This document shows, in pieces, positions 1 to 11,905 of a stretch of DNA of 64,000 bases (positions are counted from its first letter, which is position 1; every line of letters begins with the position of its first letter). The DNA lies in the NCBI GenBank assembly GCA_001600455.1, contig BCKC01000006.1, positions 930,001 to 994,000 of the forward strand, read 5' to 3'. The stretch is from Endocalyx cinctus (Eukaryota; Ascomycota; Sordariomycetes; Amphisphaeriales; Apiosporaceae). The notes beneath the pieces were generated by a model. The model was not told the origin of the DNA. It searched no databases and saw only the letters and a list, made by a program, of their open reading frames with translations. A program made the translations under genes and the position numbers.

Positions 1-199
1 GATTAGCATTTTATATTTTGGAAAGGTGCCCTGCCAATCCGTTTCCAAGTCCCGGAATTTCAACTATTAATCTAACCATCATGTTTCTTTCCTTATCCCA
101 AGGGCGCCTTTATCTATCGCCGACCTGATCTTTTTGAGGGGACAAAAAAGTAAGAAAAAAAAAAGAAGGGGAAAACAAAGAAGACTGTCAATTGTTTTC

Positions 200-1687
200 A
201 TGTTAACTTTAATCTCCCCTAACTTCGTATACGAGCCCGTTACCACGGATGACTTGATTGTCGCCTCTGTGGCTTGGGGATTTACTATCGGCTTCGGATG
301 GCTCACCGCCTCGGCTGCTGTTAGGCAGACCAGGCAGGCATGGAAAACAGGCGGTCGCTTGATGCTACGAAACGCATATATATGGATGATCTGGGGTGAG
401 CTCATGTTATGCATGATCTTCAGTATGATTTGCTGGTTACATCTCAGAGGATACATTGCGCCTAGGTGAGGAAGCCTAACGATTTCCTACTTATATATCG
501 GTAATTTCTAATCCCATCATCCACGCAGTTTCATATTTTACTTTTTTATCCGTAAGTTTTTTTTTTTTTTTTTTCCCTCCGTTCCCTCGGTTTATCAGCC
601 GCATTCGTATTTGGCTGACTTCGTTTTAGTTGCCATTTGGGCCCTTCAGGTTCACTTTTTACTTCAGATCATCATTAATCGATGCGCTGTCCTTCACAAG
701 AACCGTAAACAAGTTAAACGGTTAAAAATCGGCATCGCCGTTGTGATAACAGCTATTAATATCTCGGTCTTTATAATATGGCTTCCCGCCCGTTTGCAGG
801 TATCGGAGCAATTCATTTGGATCAATTCGTGGTGGGATCGGTGTGAGAAATGCATATATCTTATCATCGACGGCGGACTAAACTTCTACTTCATACACAT
901 CGTACAGAATAACCTCGTCAAGAACGGCGCCATGAAATACAGGAAACTAGTACAGTTCAACCTGTTCATCATCGGCTTTTCCCTGAGCATGGATATCCTT
1001 GTCATCGCCATGATGAGTATGCCGAACAGTATAGTGTAAGTTTCTGCAATCTTTCAGAACGCAGCCATGTCTCGCGACGGACAAGTGGCAAATTCCTCGG
1101 AATTACAGATAGTATGAGGCGAAGTAAGTACTGATTGAAAATCTAGGTACATGCAATTTCACCCACTCGCATACACGGTTAAATTAAAAATAGAAATGTC
1201 CATGGCAGATCTCATCGTTCGTGTCGCTAAGAAACGCGATGAATGCAACAATAGCGGAGGCACCGCTGACGGTGGTAGTAAGAGGAATTCGAGATTGTCG
1301 ATGCTGAGGGTCGGCAGCGGCACAGCCGGAGACAGTAGTGACAGGAGATCCGCTATGCTCCGACTGGGACCGCTAGCAGAGACTAGCGAAATTGGAAGGC
1401 CGGGGTTAGACGTAAATCGTGGGGAGCTGCTGTACGACACTTGGGGGGATAATGCTTTACCTGATACCACACCGCCCATCTCGAACGGGGCCATAGTGAC
1501 GACGCGAGAAGTCCACGTTGAGTTCAAAACATCATCCCGAAACTCGGAGATCAGTCATGGAAGTACCTTGGAGAAGCTTGCGTTACAGAAGACCGAGGAG
1601 GAGGAACCTGATCCTTTCGACGTTCCTCAGGGTTCGTCGGTCCACGTCTGGACCGAAAGTGATAGCCGGCCTTCTCATGGACGGTAA
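200..1687 (+). CDS. fungal multi-spanning integral membrane protein
   Basis: Proposed exons are 200-465, 529-551, 630-1035 and 1147-1687, all with GT-AG introns (GTGAGG, GTAAGT, GTAAGT donors). The second exon is only 23 nt. Joining the exons keeps one frame and gives about six or seven hydrophobic segments: one near the YEPVTTDD start, one after RNAYIWMIWG, one at LAIWALQV, then segments around VITAINIS, YLIIDGG and FIIGFSLSMD. The conserved block YMQFHPLAYTVKL follows exon 3. The last 150 residues are a polar, Ser/Gly/Glu-rich cytoplasmic-type tail. This layout is common in fungal proteins annotated only as integral membrane proteins, and I know no proven function. The ATG at 200 was chosen because the family starts shortly before the VTTDD motif. 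An in-frame ATG at 134 would add a Lys/Arg-rich leader. Confidence 0.72.
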
Positions 1688-2121
1688 AATCTATGTAGCG
1701 AAAGAGTATATATGTATATAAATCATACCTGAAAGCCCATAGATTTGAATCATTATGTAATAAACCTGTTCTGGATACCTTTAGAGGGAGGAGAAAGGCC
1801 CACCACGTGATGGCAACAAGAGGAGCTTGGACACGCTATCCAGGTCGGTGTGTGTTGATATGAGGTCAATATAACATGCTTGAACCCTGATACCGAAGTC
1901 GGTTGCACTGATCCAGTTAGGAGGTCGTGTAACGTGGAGTAAAAAAAAGGGGGCGTGGAGAGTATGCGGGGAAAACATAGGTGTATGGAGTAGATAGCGT
2001 GCAAGCGAACAAGATATATATGTTCGATACATGACATGGCATTATCACCTACCTCCAAATCGTCTGAGAATCTAAGCAGAGAATTTACGATAGTATCTCC
2101 AAAATTCCATCAATTTCGAGT
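1688..2121. other. intergenic, no gene seen
   Basis: This 434 bp gap holds the 3' end of the membrane protein gene and the promoter of the dehydrogenase gene. The reading frames here have no codon bias, splice sites or domain-like sequence. Confidence 0.6.
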
Positions 2122-3216
2122 ATGATTATGTTTCCGTTACGTGTTGGGATCGCGTCGCGATCACTGTTATCTAGATCCGTCTCCTCTAGACTGCCTAGCA
2201 TTCGAAATGACGTCGTAGGTCAGAATAGCAAGCTCGGAGCCAACTATTCGTCGCTAGCTCGGCAGTCAGTCGAGGGTAGGAATGTGATTGTGACGGGATC
2301 CGCCAGGGGAATTGGCAAAGCGATAGCACTCCGTCTGGCCCACGATGGTTACAACGTGTGCATTAACGACATCGGCGCGAATCGAGAGGAGTGCGAAGCC
2401 GTCCAGTCGGAAATTCTAAACATGGGTCGAAAGTCCTGCGTCGCCATAGCGGATGTCTCCAAAGGTGATGAGGTCAGGGCGATGGTACAGATGAGCGTCG
2501 ATAAGCTCGGGCCCTTGGATACAATGTAAGTTTGACGTGTAACTGCTAGTTAATATATTTGGGTCGGATAAAAGCTGCCTTAGTGAATGCTAGTGAGAGA
2601 ATTAGTGACCGGAACTGTTCGAAGATCATTCTGCAAATTTTCGCACAGAACTGACTCAAGATGATTTCATTACAGGGTGGCAAACGCCGGAATCGCGCAA
2701 GTCAAGAGCGTACTTGACTTGACGGAGCGAGACGTCATGCGGATGCTCGAGATCAACGTCCTTGGCGTGCACAATTGTTACTCCGAAGCAGCGAAGCAGA
2801 TGATCGCCCAAGGAAAATGCACGCCCGACCGACCGGGAAAGCTGATCGGGGCGACTTCTATTATCGCATTTAAGCCGATGAGGTTACTACCGCACTACGG
2901 CGCGAGCAAGTGGGCCGTCCGCGGACTGAACCAGGCTTACGCAATGGAAATGGCCGAGTATAACATCACCGCGAACGCGTACGCTCCAGGCATCGTCGAT
3001 ACCAATATGTGGGACCTGATCGACGACGAGATAGCAAAGAAGAAGGGTGTGTCGAAGGGTGAAGTTATGAAGAAGTCGGTTCACGATGACACAGCTTTAG
3101 GAAGAGCCAGCGTTCCTGAGGATGTGGCGAAATTGGTCAGTTATTTGGCCAGCCCAGATAGCGACTTCGTCACAGGCCAGACGCAAATTGTTGATGGTGG
3201 TATTTCTTACACGTGA
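2122..3216 (+). CDS. short-chain dehydrogenase/reductase, acetoin/diacetyl reductase-like, probably mitochondrial
   Basis: Exons are 2122-2525 and 2676-3216, with a 150 bp GTAAGT...CAG intron that splits an ATG codon. The product has 314 aa. It carries the classical SDR signatures: cofactor motif TGSARGIG (58-65), NAG (138-140), and a catalytic triad that fits Ser196, Tyr209 and Lys213 in the YGASK motif. The C-terminal end reads VTGQTQIVDGG, as usual for the family. The closest style is the bacterial and fungal diacetyl/acetoin reductase group, which reduces a carbonyl with NAD(P)H, but the substrate cannot be read from sequence. The first 50 residues are rich in Arg and Ser with almost no acid, like a mitochondrial presequence. 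The start may be 2122 or the second ATG at 2128. Confidence 0.88.
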
Positions 3217-3914
3217 GATGTAAGCTGGTGCTTAGCCATGATGGAGAAGGGTGGTATTCTTCTTTTTTTTTTTTTCCTTTTATCACATCGCTTATCTGAC
3301 TCAGCGCATATTGCTCCGCTTCATTTCACTCCAAGCAATCAGATATGAACGCTTATATATAGGTAGCCCTGGTCATAATTGACCGTCTAATAAGGCCGCG
3401 TGGAAAATAATCCCAGTATTCTCGATTAAACTGTGCTCTTTTGTCGATGATACTCGCTGAAGAATACAACGCAAACTCCTCTCAAAACGTAGCTGAAGTA
3501 ACGGTTAGCTAACCACTACTCACTTGAGCCAAAATGATATAAAAAATATTCTATAAATAAGTAGATATGTAATACATTTCACATAGGAAGAACATTTTAG
3601 AAATAAATCATGACGGTCATCGGGATAAGATAACTATCTATACTTGAAGTACATACGTATATGGACAAATAGAGTAAGAAGGATTCCTGACAAGGGAGTG
3701 CATACCCTGTCAGCTTGCTTTTGCCTCTTGACCAACTAGAGGGCAAAGAGATTGGCAACAGAAAATCCCTGATACCCCAGAAAAATATTAAAGCATCGCT
3801 GCCATTGCGCACTTGTTCGTCGGATGCTCATCCCCGCGTACGTTATCCACTACTACGATCCGCTAGTACCTTCAAGGGACAAAAACTAAGAATGAATATT
3901 TATTCATCATTATC
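3217..3914. other. intergenic, no gene seen
   Basis: About 700 bp with a short T-rich tract near 3263-3278 and no convincing coding frame. It holds the 3' end of the SDR gene and the promoter of the following regulator. Confidence 0.6.
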
Positions 3915-6511
3915 ATGTCTACGTCTCGTGTTATAGACCCAGCATCTCGACAATCTTCGCCGCCATCAAGCGTGTCTGAAACTGGCCCAGAGGCGAAGCG
4001 GCGAAAGATTCGCAAAGGCACGCGAAGCTGTTGGGAATGCAAGAGACGAAAAGTTCGCTGCAGTTACCCCTCTCCGTCTGCCCCTGTTTGCTTTGAGTGT
4101 CGGAAACGAGGAACTAATTGTCTGGGTCAAGAAATACCCATTGACGAGGTCGAACTTCATGTCCAGGGTGAACAGAGAGATCGTCAAATGTCCGATCGTA
4201 TGGTCCGTGTCGAAACGTTGGTCGATCAGCTTGTCAAGACCGTCGGCACGCCGAGCAATAAGAGTAGTACTACATCCAGCGAACCGCGTCCGCTGGTAAC
4301 TGACCTTCATCGTCCCTCTGCTGAAACTGTTAAACAGTATTCTGTACAGACAAAACTCACCCAGTCTGCAGGTATTGAAGCGCATTCACCTGTATGTAAA
4401 ACCGAACGTTGACCTTTTTTTTTTTCGCCTGGTCGCATTTGCTCCACACCCGACTAAATTGTTACACTTGCATTATACTCACTGATATTTTGGAACAGGA
4501 AGGGCTCCTCCACGTAGAAGATGATCGTTCTGAAGAAAGCCCAAGTCAATTTACTGCGGGGTTGATCTATTGGGATGTTGCGAGCCACAAAGGAATATGC
4601 GAGGTTTTATATGCTGCTATGCCCACGCAGCGCGATATCGAAATCATCCAAGAAGTCGGTCTTCACGTCGCTATAGGTTTTCAGCAAGTCATGGCCTTTC
4701 CTTATTCAGACTGGGAACACGAAGGTTTCCGTGCCCAGCAAACTCTCGGTGATAGGCCTAGACCGGACGCGCACCCTGTACTATTAGCCAGGTACATGTT
4801 ACAAGTGGCTACCACTTTACAGTATATCGACCCAGAATACTATGAACAGCTAGATCAAATGTCCGAAAAACCTTTTGCCATGGCCAACAGACTTGTCGAG
4901 ACGGTAAACAGTCTGGTCACCACCAACGACAAATTTCTCGGCACTGTCGAAGCGCTCCAGTGTATAATGTTGGAAGGGATATATCAGTCTAACTGTGGAA
5001 GTTTACGGCTTGCCTGGATCGCTTTTCGCCGAGCCATGGTTGTCGGACAGCTGATGGGAATCCACCGTCCCGCTCGTCGTCCGTTTAAAAAAATCGATCC
5101 GAATACTAAATTTTTTGGACAATTTTTCTGGAGTCGCATCATGTATATCGATCGGTTCCACTGTCTCATGCTCGGAGTTCCTCAGGGTTGCACCGATCGC
5201 AGCATGGCATCCGAAGCGGCTCTGGCTCAAGATACGCTGTTCGGACAGCTAGAGCGCACGCATTCCGCCATTGCGTCCCGCATTCTCGAGCGCAACGACG
5301 TCGACCCCGCATCTTTCGACTTCGCCACTTTGAAAGAAATCGATCAAGCGTTGCAGGACGCTGCAAAAATGATGCCGAGCAGCTGGTGGTCAACACCAAA
5401 TCTTGCCGCGACCGCTGCTGCTTCTCCAGATGGCAAGGACGACCCCGCTGTTTTCTGGGAGATGGTACGGCTCGTCAATCAGCTGTTCCACTACAACCTA
5501 CTAAATCAACTGCATCTGCCTTATATGTTCCGATTCAGTTCCGATAAGGGCTGGAATGGCTACTCCCAGATGACATGCGTGAACGCTTCGCGCGAGGTAC
5601 TTTCTCGCTATATAGCGTTCCGAAGTTTCATCCGTATTCCGTTCTGTTGTCGCTGTACCGATTTCTTCGCGCTCGTGGCGGGGCTGACGCTTCTGCTCGC
5701 GCATCTAGACGGGCATCGGCGGCGACACATGGCCGACGAAGCGGAGGAGAACCAGGCGAGCTTAGACTTTCTGGCGCACCAGCACCTCGGAGATCGCGCG
5801 ATAATGGAGCAGGCTCTGGAAAATTTGGAGGCGCTGGCCGACCTCAACATAGACGCACTTAGCGAGAACAGCGCCAAACTTCTGCGACGCTTGTTGGTCA
5901 TCGAGGCCGAAGCCGCCGACGGTAAGACCTACCGGACCCAGAGCGAGCCTCAATCGGGCGAAAGTCGGGGCCAGGCCGGCGATGACAGCGCTAGCGTCCT
6001 CCGGATACGCATCCCGTATTTTGGGACTATCCGGATCGCGCGCGAGGGCGTTATCTCGAAAGAAACACCACCTGACGCGGTTACGACAGGATCCGTCACG
6101 GTAGTATCGTCGCCCAATACTGCCGCTACCGCCAGCGAGCCGGGGCGTTGCACGCCTAGTCTCGGCAAGAACCTCGGAGACGCTGTCACCTACGCATACT
6201 CCTCAACCGAAACACCAGGAGCCCTACCATCAGCCATTCCTCTAGAGAACTCGATAGTTGCGGTGCAGGCCCCGCAGATCCAACTGAATGGGGGAGAAAT
6301 GAACCAGGGAGTTGACACAGGAGGGCTCAACAATATCTTCCACTTTTCGGGCGCTATGGACGACGGATTTCAGCCACAGCAGCAACAGTATTGGTATCCT
6401 GGACTTACAGCCAACGCTGATGATTGGGCATTCCAAGGTGTGGATATGACATTTTTCGATAGCTTGATGCGAGGCTCCATGGGACAGAGTGGCAACCAGT
6501 GGACAGGTTGA
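3915..6511 (+). CDS. Zn2Cys6 transcription factor with fungal_trans domain
   Basis: Exons are 3915-4391 and 4499-6511; the 107 bp intron starts GTATGT and ends CAG in phase 0. The product has about 829 aa. The binuclear zinc cluster uses Cys39, 42, 49, 59, 62 and 69 with a basic KRRKVR linker, preceded by a basic KRRKIRK stretch that could be a nuclear signal. A short heptad-like segment (RMVRVETLVDQLVKTV) follows and may dimerise. The middle region has the fungal-specific transcription factor layout, including LRLAWIAFRRAMVVGQLMGIH and FFWSRIMYIDRFHCLMLG. The C-terminus is Gln/Gly/Asn-rich and acidic, like an activation region. The targets are unknown; the upstream SDR gene is the nearest candidate. 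Confidence 0.9.
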
Positions 6512-8620
6512 TACGCTTCACTATTTCGGAACAGTCATCACCACATAGCTGGTGATTTCTAATTAGAATCCAGTACTTCCACCCCCGAAAAAAAATATAA
6601 AAAAGAAAAAGACGAAAAAAAGAAGACACGAGAATTTACTAGAACGTGTGACACAGGACTGGTAGGTTTCATTGATTCATCAATCCGCCAACCCATATCT
6701 CAATAACTCTAACGACGCAACTTATTAGATTATCCTACCTTTCGATCATACCAATTCGACCTATAAGTTTCTCAGCAATAAATCGGAACTTTTCCATTCT
6801 CCATTTTCCAATTTTTTTTTTTTTTTTTTTTTTTTAATTTATAGAGATGGAGTAATATGGATATGTATAATACAGATTACTTATCATTCGACCAAACATA
6901 TGCGATCAACGTCCAGCCGACGGCCATACTCCCGCTGCAGTTATGATATGGTGTTAGAGTTAGGATCAACCGCGGCGGATATTTCACTCCCTACTGCTCA
7001 AATCACGAGATGGGTTGGAGCGAGACTGACGCCATGCTCAAAGATGTCGTATGAAGGGAAATTTGTTAGTTTCGACGCTCGAGGGTAAGCTTCTGCCGAT
7101 ACGTGAATCCTTACAAGGCTACATGTTACGAAGATTAAACCCTACAAGTATTGTACAAGATTCCTGGCTCAATCATATTATCAAACGCGGAATACAGCAA
7201 TATTTCTTGAGTGACAGACGACTTAAATATTTGAGGTTTTACTTCGAAGATGTCCTACGCCGAAATGAACACAGCTTTATAAAAGCAGGCGCTTACCATG
7301 ATAATTTTGAAAGAAGAGACATAAATATATAATATTCATATATTTAGCACTCTTTCGTCCTAGGCATAGAGTTAGCCGATTCATCAACCAGAGTATCTTC
7401 TCCTTCAATTCTATTTTCTGTTTAATTATCAACTACGCAACCCACCAATGTGGATTAAGTTAAAGGTTCTCATGTCCGCCCTTGAACGTTGGATTCGTTC
7501 TTGGAAGTGAAGCTAAATTTCTATGCTTAAATCAAAGTAGGGTTTATCGGAAGGAATGTGCATACTCTGCATACTCTGCCCCCTCTGTGCCTCATATACA
7601 CATGTGAGATTCCTTCCACCCATTTTTTTTCCCCCGCTCGCTCTTAGGTCTCTGAAATAAATATTCATCGCACTAAAACTTAATATTATATTAATGAAAT
7701 TATTCCCATGGATATCCCGTATGGCTAAAAAAATATCGGCGGTGATACTAAACGTGTCGGGTGCCGTGCATAGCTGCAGTGTTCAAGACAGTATCAGAGT
7801 AGTACTTTATGTGATTATATCGTAAGCACGTACTCCGTATAAGTGATTGCATATACCGTTTGTAGGGCTCGGGATGATGATCGAAAAGGAATGTGATAAG
7901 ACTACAACTAACCTGGCCACTTTTCTTGGCTAGGGAAAACAATTGACTGGCTCTCTGTCAGCGCATGCGTCATATATATGTATTAGGCCGTCGTTTAGTG
8001 GTGCTATATAACGAAATTATAACTATTGATAAACATAAATAGTGAGCGAATCCGACCCAAGATAAAGTAGTAATCTTCATCCTCTAAGTTTGTACACTTC
8101 ACAAGGATGGTGATGAAAGTACTCCGCAGCATAGAACCCACTGCCCCTATTATGGGCCAAATTAATTTACTTTGCCACAGGGTTACTTCACCTCATGCGT
8201 CAAGCTGAAGAATCGTTCCCAGAAAATGTAAGATATTGGAATCAATGATATAAGTGGTGGAACATATTCAGATGTAACGTAGACTAGGGTTTGAATTCGC
8301 TGTGCGATAGCTTTGCCGCCTGCTTTAGTTGATCTGATGCTATCGCACAAAAAAAAAAAAAAAAAAAAAAAAAAAAACACAGTTGGAATGTGGTTTTGAT
8401 CAGTGTATTTTAATATTATCTTCAAAATTTAAAGGTCTAGATAAATATCATCGTAACCGTACTATCTCAGAATCCCTCATCACAATGTACGTAAAGCTGA
8501 GCTCTATGACTGCCGATATCAACCTTGAGGAGCACTATCCACACTTATTTAGCAATAGGCATTCTAAAGTCATGCTCTAATTTTGCCCTTCCAAAAAGCT
8601 GACTGACCCCAAAATAAGTC
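6512..8620. other. AT-rich intergenic region
   Basis: About 2.1 kb with a 24 bp T tract (6812-6835) and a 29 bp A tract (8349-8377). A slightly GC-richer island at about 6895-7085 has short frames on both strands, but none has a domain, splice sites or clear codon bias. I see no gene. Confidence 0.55.
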
Positions 8621-8884
8621 ATCAAGGTATTCGCCAAATTTTTTATCGCCGCCATCATCACTGTGTCTGTAGCCGCCCTTACCTCCCAGCTAGAGCTCCG
8701 GGAAGGTTCCGGAAAATTCGCCTCGGTTTTTATCGTGGCGGAATGTGGTGACTTCGGCTACCGGAGCCACTTTTCTGCCTTCGCACCCGAGTGCTACGTT
8801 ACCGACGCCCCGGCGGTCGCGATACACGCAAGTCCTCCGTCGCGCACCTCTCTCATTTTCTCGGTGTCAATACACGGCACATGA
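8621..8884 (+). pseudogene. probable small secreted protein gene lacking its start codon
   Basis: An open frame of about 87 codons begins with a signal-peptide-like run: Lys, then the hydrophobic stretch VFAKFFIAAIITVSVAA, then a polar mature part with three cysteines. At the position where the initiator ATG is expected (directly before the Lys codon) the sequence is ATC, and an in-frame TAA lies two codons upstream, so no start is available unless an upstream exon exists. The segment is much GC-richer than its surroundings, as expected for former coding sequence. This suggests a decayed secreted-protein gene. A 5' exon with an unusual junction, or a sequencing error, are alternatives. No known family is recognised. 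Confidence 0.4.
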
Positions 8885-8922
8885 TAGAGAAGTCAGACTT
8901 GACAATTTCATAAACGTAGTTT

Positions 8923-9396
8923 TCAGTGCTTGCAATATGGTTCATATAAATATCGAGGCGCGTCTCGCAGAACCTCGGTTTTGGTAATGTCTGGGCTATT
9001 ACTCACAAGTTCGGCGGATACGTCATGACGGGCACACTCGAGCAGTATATCTAATCTAGAAATGCTTAGTTCTTCAATGCAGCTGTCGTATGGTAGAATA
9101 TTGAGAATGCTGTACAACAGTTCGCAGGACATTGTAACTATACTAGCTGGATCATCTGCGGGTTGGCCATCGCGTATTGCGACACACCTTCTCAACCAGT
9201 ATATAAAACTTGTCTTGTATATAATCAATAATTTAAGAGGGGTAGAAAAGAGCTGTATAATTCGAGTTCTTTCGTACGTACATGATGTCGCCTGTGTGGA
9301 TTCATTTTGTAAGCCGGTAGTGCTATGGTTTTGTTTGGGAGTGAACAGTGCTCTCATATGTATCCTGTTTATATCTAACATGATCTCTTGCTCCAA
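8923..9396 (-). pseudogene. possible degraded protein-coding remnant
   Basis: The minus-strand frame is open for about 157 codons. Its C-terminal half (from about DDPASIVTMSCELLYSILN onward) has a protein-like, amphipathic composition, whereas the N-terminal half looks random. No domain is recognised and no clear splice sites join it to other frames. It could be a fragment of an old gene or a chance open frame. Confidence 0.2.
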
Positions 9397-10443
9397 ATCC
9401 CATTAGTAGTTATGCGTGCTTGTACCATGAGTATTTGTATATTCTAAAATATGATATCCGTATCGAATATTTGATTCCATTGGTCTCTGCTCTTTACCCC
9501 TTAATTGACTGACCGAGTTACATAATCAGGGGCACTCTTCTCTACTTCCATGTGCAACTCCATCATATTACCTAGATGATAATTATCAAATATCTTGAGA
9601 ATCTTTTTTTCCCCAAGATTCACATAATACTGAACAATAAAGCATAATTTCTATGAATATTTGTTTATACTCAGTACCTTTCCCTGAGTCATCTGCCTAA
9701 GTTGACTCATGAATACTGGTTGCGCTCTAGAGGGAGCAAAGTCAATACGGTTTAGGAAAAGATAATAATAATTCAATTCCAATGTTTGCCGATTGATGCA
9801 TGAATAATATGGTGTTTGGTTTAATTTTCTGATCTAGCTGAGGCTAGCCGTTATTGTGTAGAAGGTCATATACATATAATCAATGATCACAATGGGCGTG
9901 CATCTATATCATGAGAATCAGGTATTAACCCACCATTCTCATTTAATGCTCTTAAGCTGTTCTATTATTATTATTATTTTAAATAAACTTGAACATTCAG
10001 AGTTTGTAATTAATTGTATATTCTAGTGTCTCCTTTATACATAGTGCAGTCTCACTTGAAGCAATGCGAGAAAACTTACAATGAGTGAATACAATACATC
10101 TAGAACAATCACAGTTGATTATCCATTCATTGTACTCATTTTGACCTCGCTTCTGGAAAATCATAAAAGTAAACCTCAAACCCTCACTCATGATATTAAG
10201 TCTTTCTTCTTGATCTTTCTTTTCCCGAATCTTGAGATCTTGATACTTCCCCAAAACCACAGCTTTTGCGGCGTGTCATCTTAAATTCGACATTCCTATC
10301 AATTTAATATATTCGAGAGGCCGTTGGTTATTGTCTAATAACCTGTATATCATCACCGCCTCTGCAGAGCGATTAATACTGCTTCTACTTTTCAGAAATC
10401 CGAAATCGCCATTTCTATATCCATATCGAAACTAGAAATCAAA
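9397..10443. other. AT-rich intergenic region
   Basis: About 1 kb of AT-rich sequence with short TTA repeats near 9966-9980. The last part is the promoter of the gene at 10444. No coding signal was seen. Confidence 0.55.
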
Positions 10444-11583
10444 ATGTCTGTGGCCAATCCTCGTCCGTTTAACTTCGACGATGCGATCTCGGGTACCATA
10501 CCCCAGCTTACCGACCACGAGATGGGTGAAATCCAGGCAGTCCTGAAGGGGGTCGCTAAAAGCACTTACCCTCGCGTGGATGCAGTCCCCATGTCACTCA
10601 ACGCCTACAATTGCAACCGGCCGGTCGCGATCAGTTCGGGAATGTGGGCTTACTTTTACCCATCCATCGTCTCCGGAGACGTCCCGAGAAAGAAAATCAA
10701 GGACCGGAACGACGAGGATCCGAGCGTTCATATCGCTCCTACCATCCAGCTGGATAAGGAGGTTCTGCAGGATTTTAAGCTACCCTGGCAGACGAAGCGA
10801 GTTTTCGTGGGGACTGGAAATAAGCAGCAGATCATCCGAGGGCCTGGTTGCGGTCATTACCGTTTTCTCTGCTTCCTCCATCACCACAAGATCGATAGAA
10901 AGCGGAGCCAGCAGAAATCGGTTTACACCATCAGCATTTACGATCGCGAGGTAAAATGGTGCACTCACCAAACCCCATCCACAGATTCAACTTTCTACAG
11001 CATGTACCGCTAACTTCAATTATAGCTGGACGAGCTGACATGGCACGATCCGTACCCGGAAGGTCGCCCAGGTCGGCAAATGATGATCAAGAAATTGTGG
11101 AAGATAGCCATCATCCCCGGCTTCATGGGCTTCTCGCCCCGAGCAGAGTTCACGGCAAAGAAGCTGCGATACCGTGCTAAATATAAGGTCTGCACGGCTA
11201 TCGAAGACACGATCCGAGGCATCGTCGCTCCTCGAAACACCCTCTGGGCGGTGATGTCCATCGCTATCTACCACATGAACGAGATAGAAGATCCGTTCAC
11301 GTGCATCGTACCAGATAAGATGGAGCAATTCGGCGGACAAGCGAAAGAGCTACTTCCCCAGTTCTATGTTCACCTACTTCGCCTCTGCCTGGATGCTCGC
11401 CCGGAATGGGAAGAAGAAGATCAGCGACAATTCGTTTCTCAATTCAGAATCTTGGATCGACTGGACTGGCTCAAAGTTAGAACTCGGCAGTACCTAAAAC
11501 TTCGAGCCGAAAGCGCGTCTAGCAGTGAGGAGGAGGAAGAAGTTCTACCTCGCTGGATCGTAGAGGATTTGAAGATCATTTGA
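10444..11583 (+). CDS. hypothetical protein, lineage-type orphan
   Basis: Exons are 10444-10950 and 11026-11583; the 75 bp intron (GTAAAA...TAG) is phase 0. The product has 354 aa, with no signal peptide or membrane segment. The middle part reads GCGHYRFLCFLHHH then VYTISIYDRE; a His followed by an Asp in such surroundings is loosely like the His/Asp pair of Ulp1-type (C48) peptidases, and NTLWAVMSIA downstream loosely resembles the segment after the catalytic Cys of those enzymes. No Cys stands at the expected place, so at best this would be an inactive relative. The C-terminus ends in a Ser/Glu-rich acidic stretch. The gene model is supported by splice signals and codon use; the function is unknown. 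Confidence 0.7.
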
Positions 11584-11905
11584 TCTTGGGAATGGAATAT
11601 CTAGAACGATGGTGGAGGTTGCATTGTTATATGTTAGATCGTGAATACTTCTTCACTGTTAAAAATAAACCGGCTTGCGTTCTTAAAATTCGATAATGAT
11701 ACCCCAGAGGGATAATACAAGATATTCTATGCCATTATGAGACACGACATAGAGCGATATAAAACGATTTCAGGTAAAATCAGTCACCGTGTTTAATGGA
11801 TAAACTCACAGTATATTTCTTCTACACTCCTAAGCAAAGTTTTATGTTGTAATTTGCTCGACGTTGAGTAGAAATAATAGTACACTAGTTCCATGTAACC
11901 ATGAC
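11584..11905. other. short intergenic gap between convergent genes
   Basis: About 320 bp between the 3' ends of two convergent genes. It probably contains both polyadenylation regions. No gene was seen. Confidence 0.55.

Noticed and set aside
9062..9406. 114-codon plus-strand frame
   Set aside because: No domain or codon bias; the opposite frame is slightly more protein-like.
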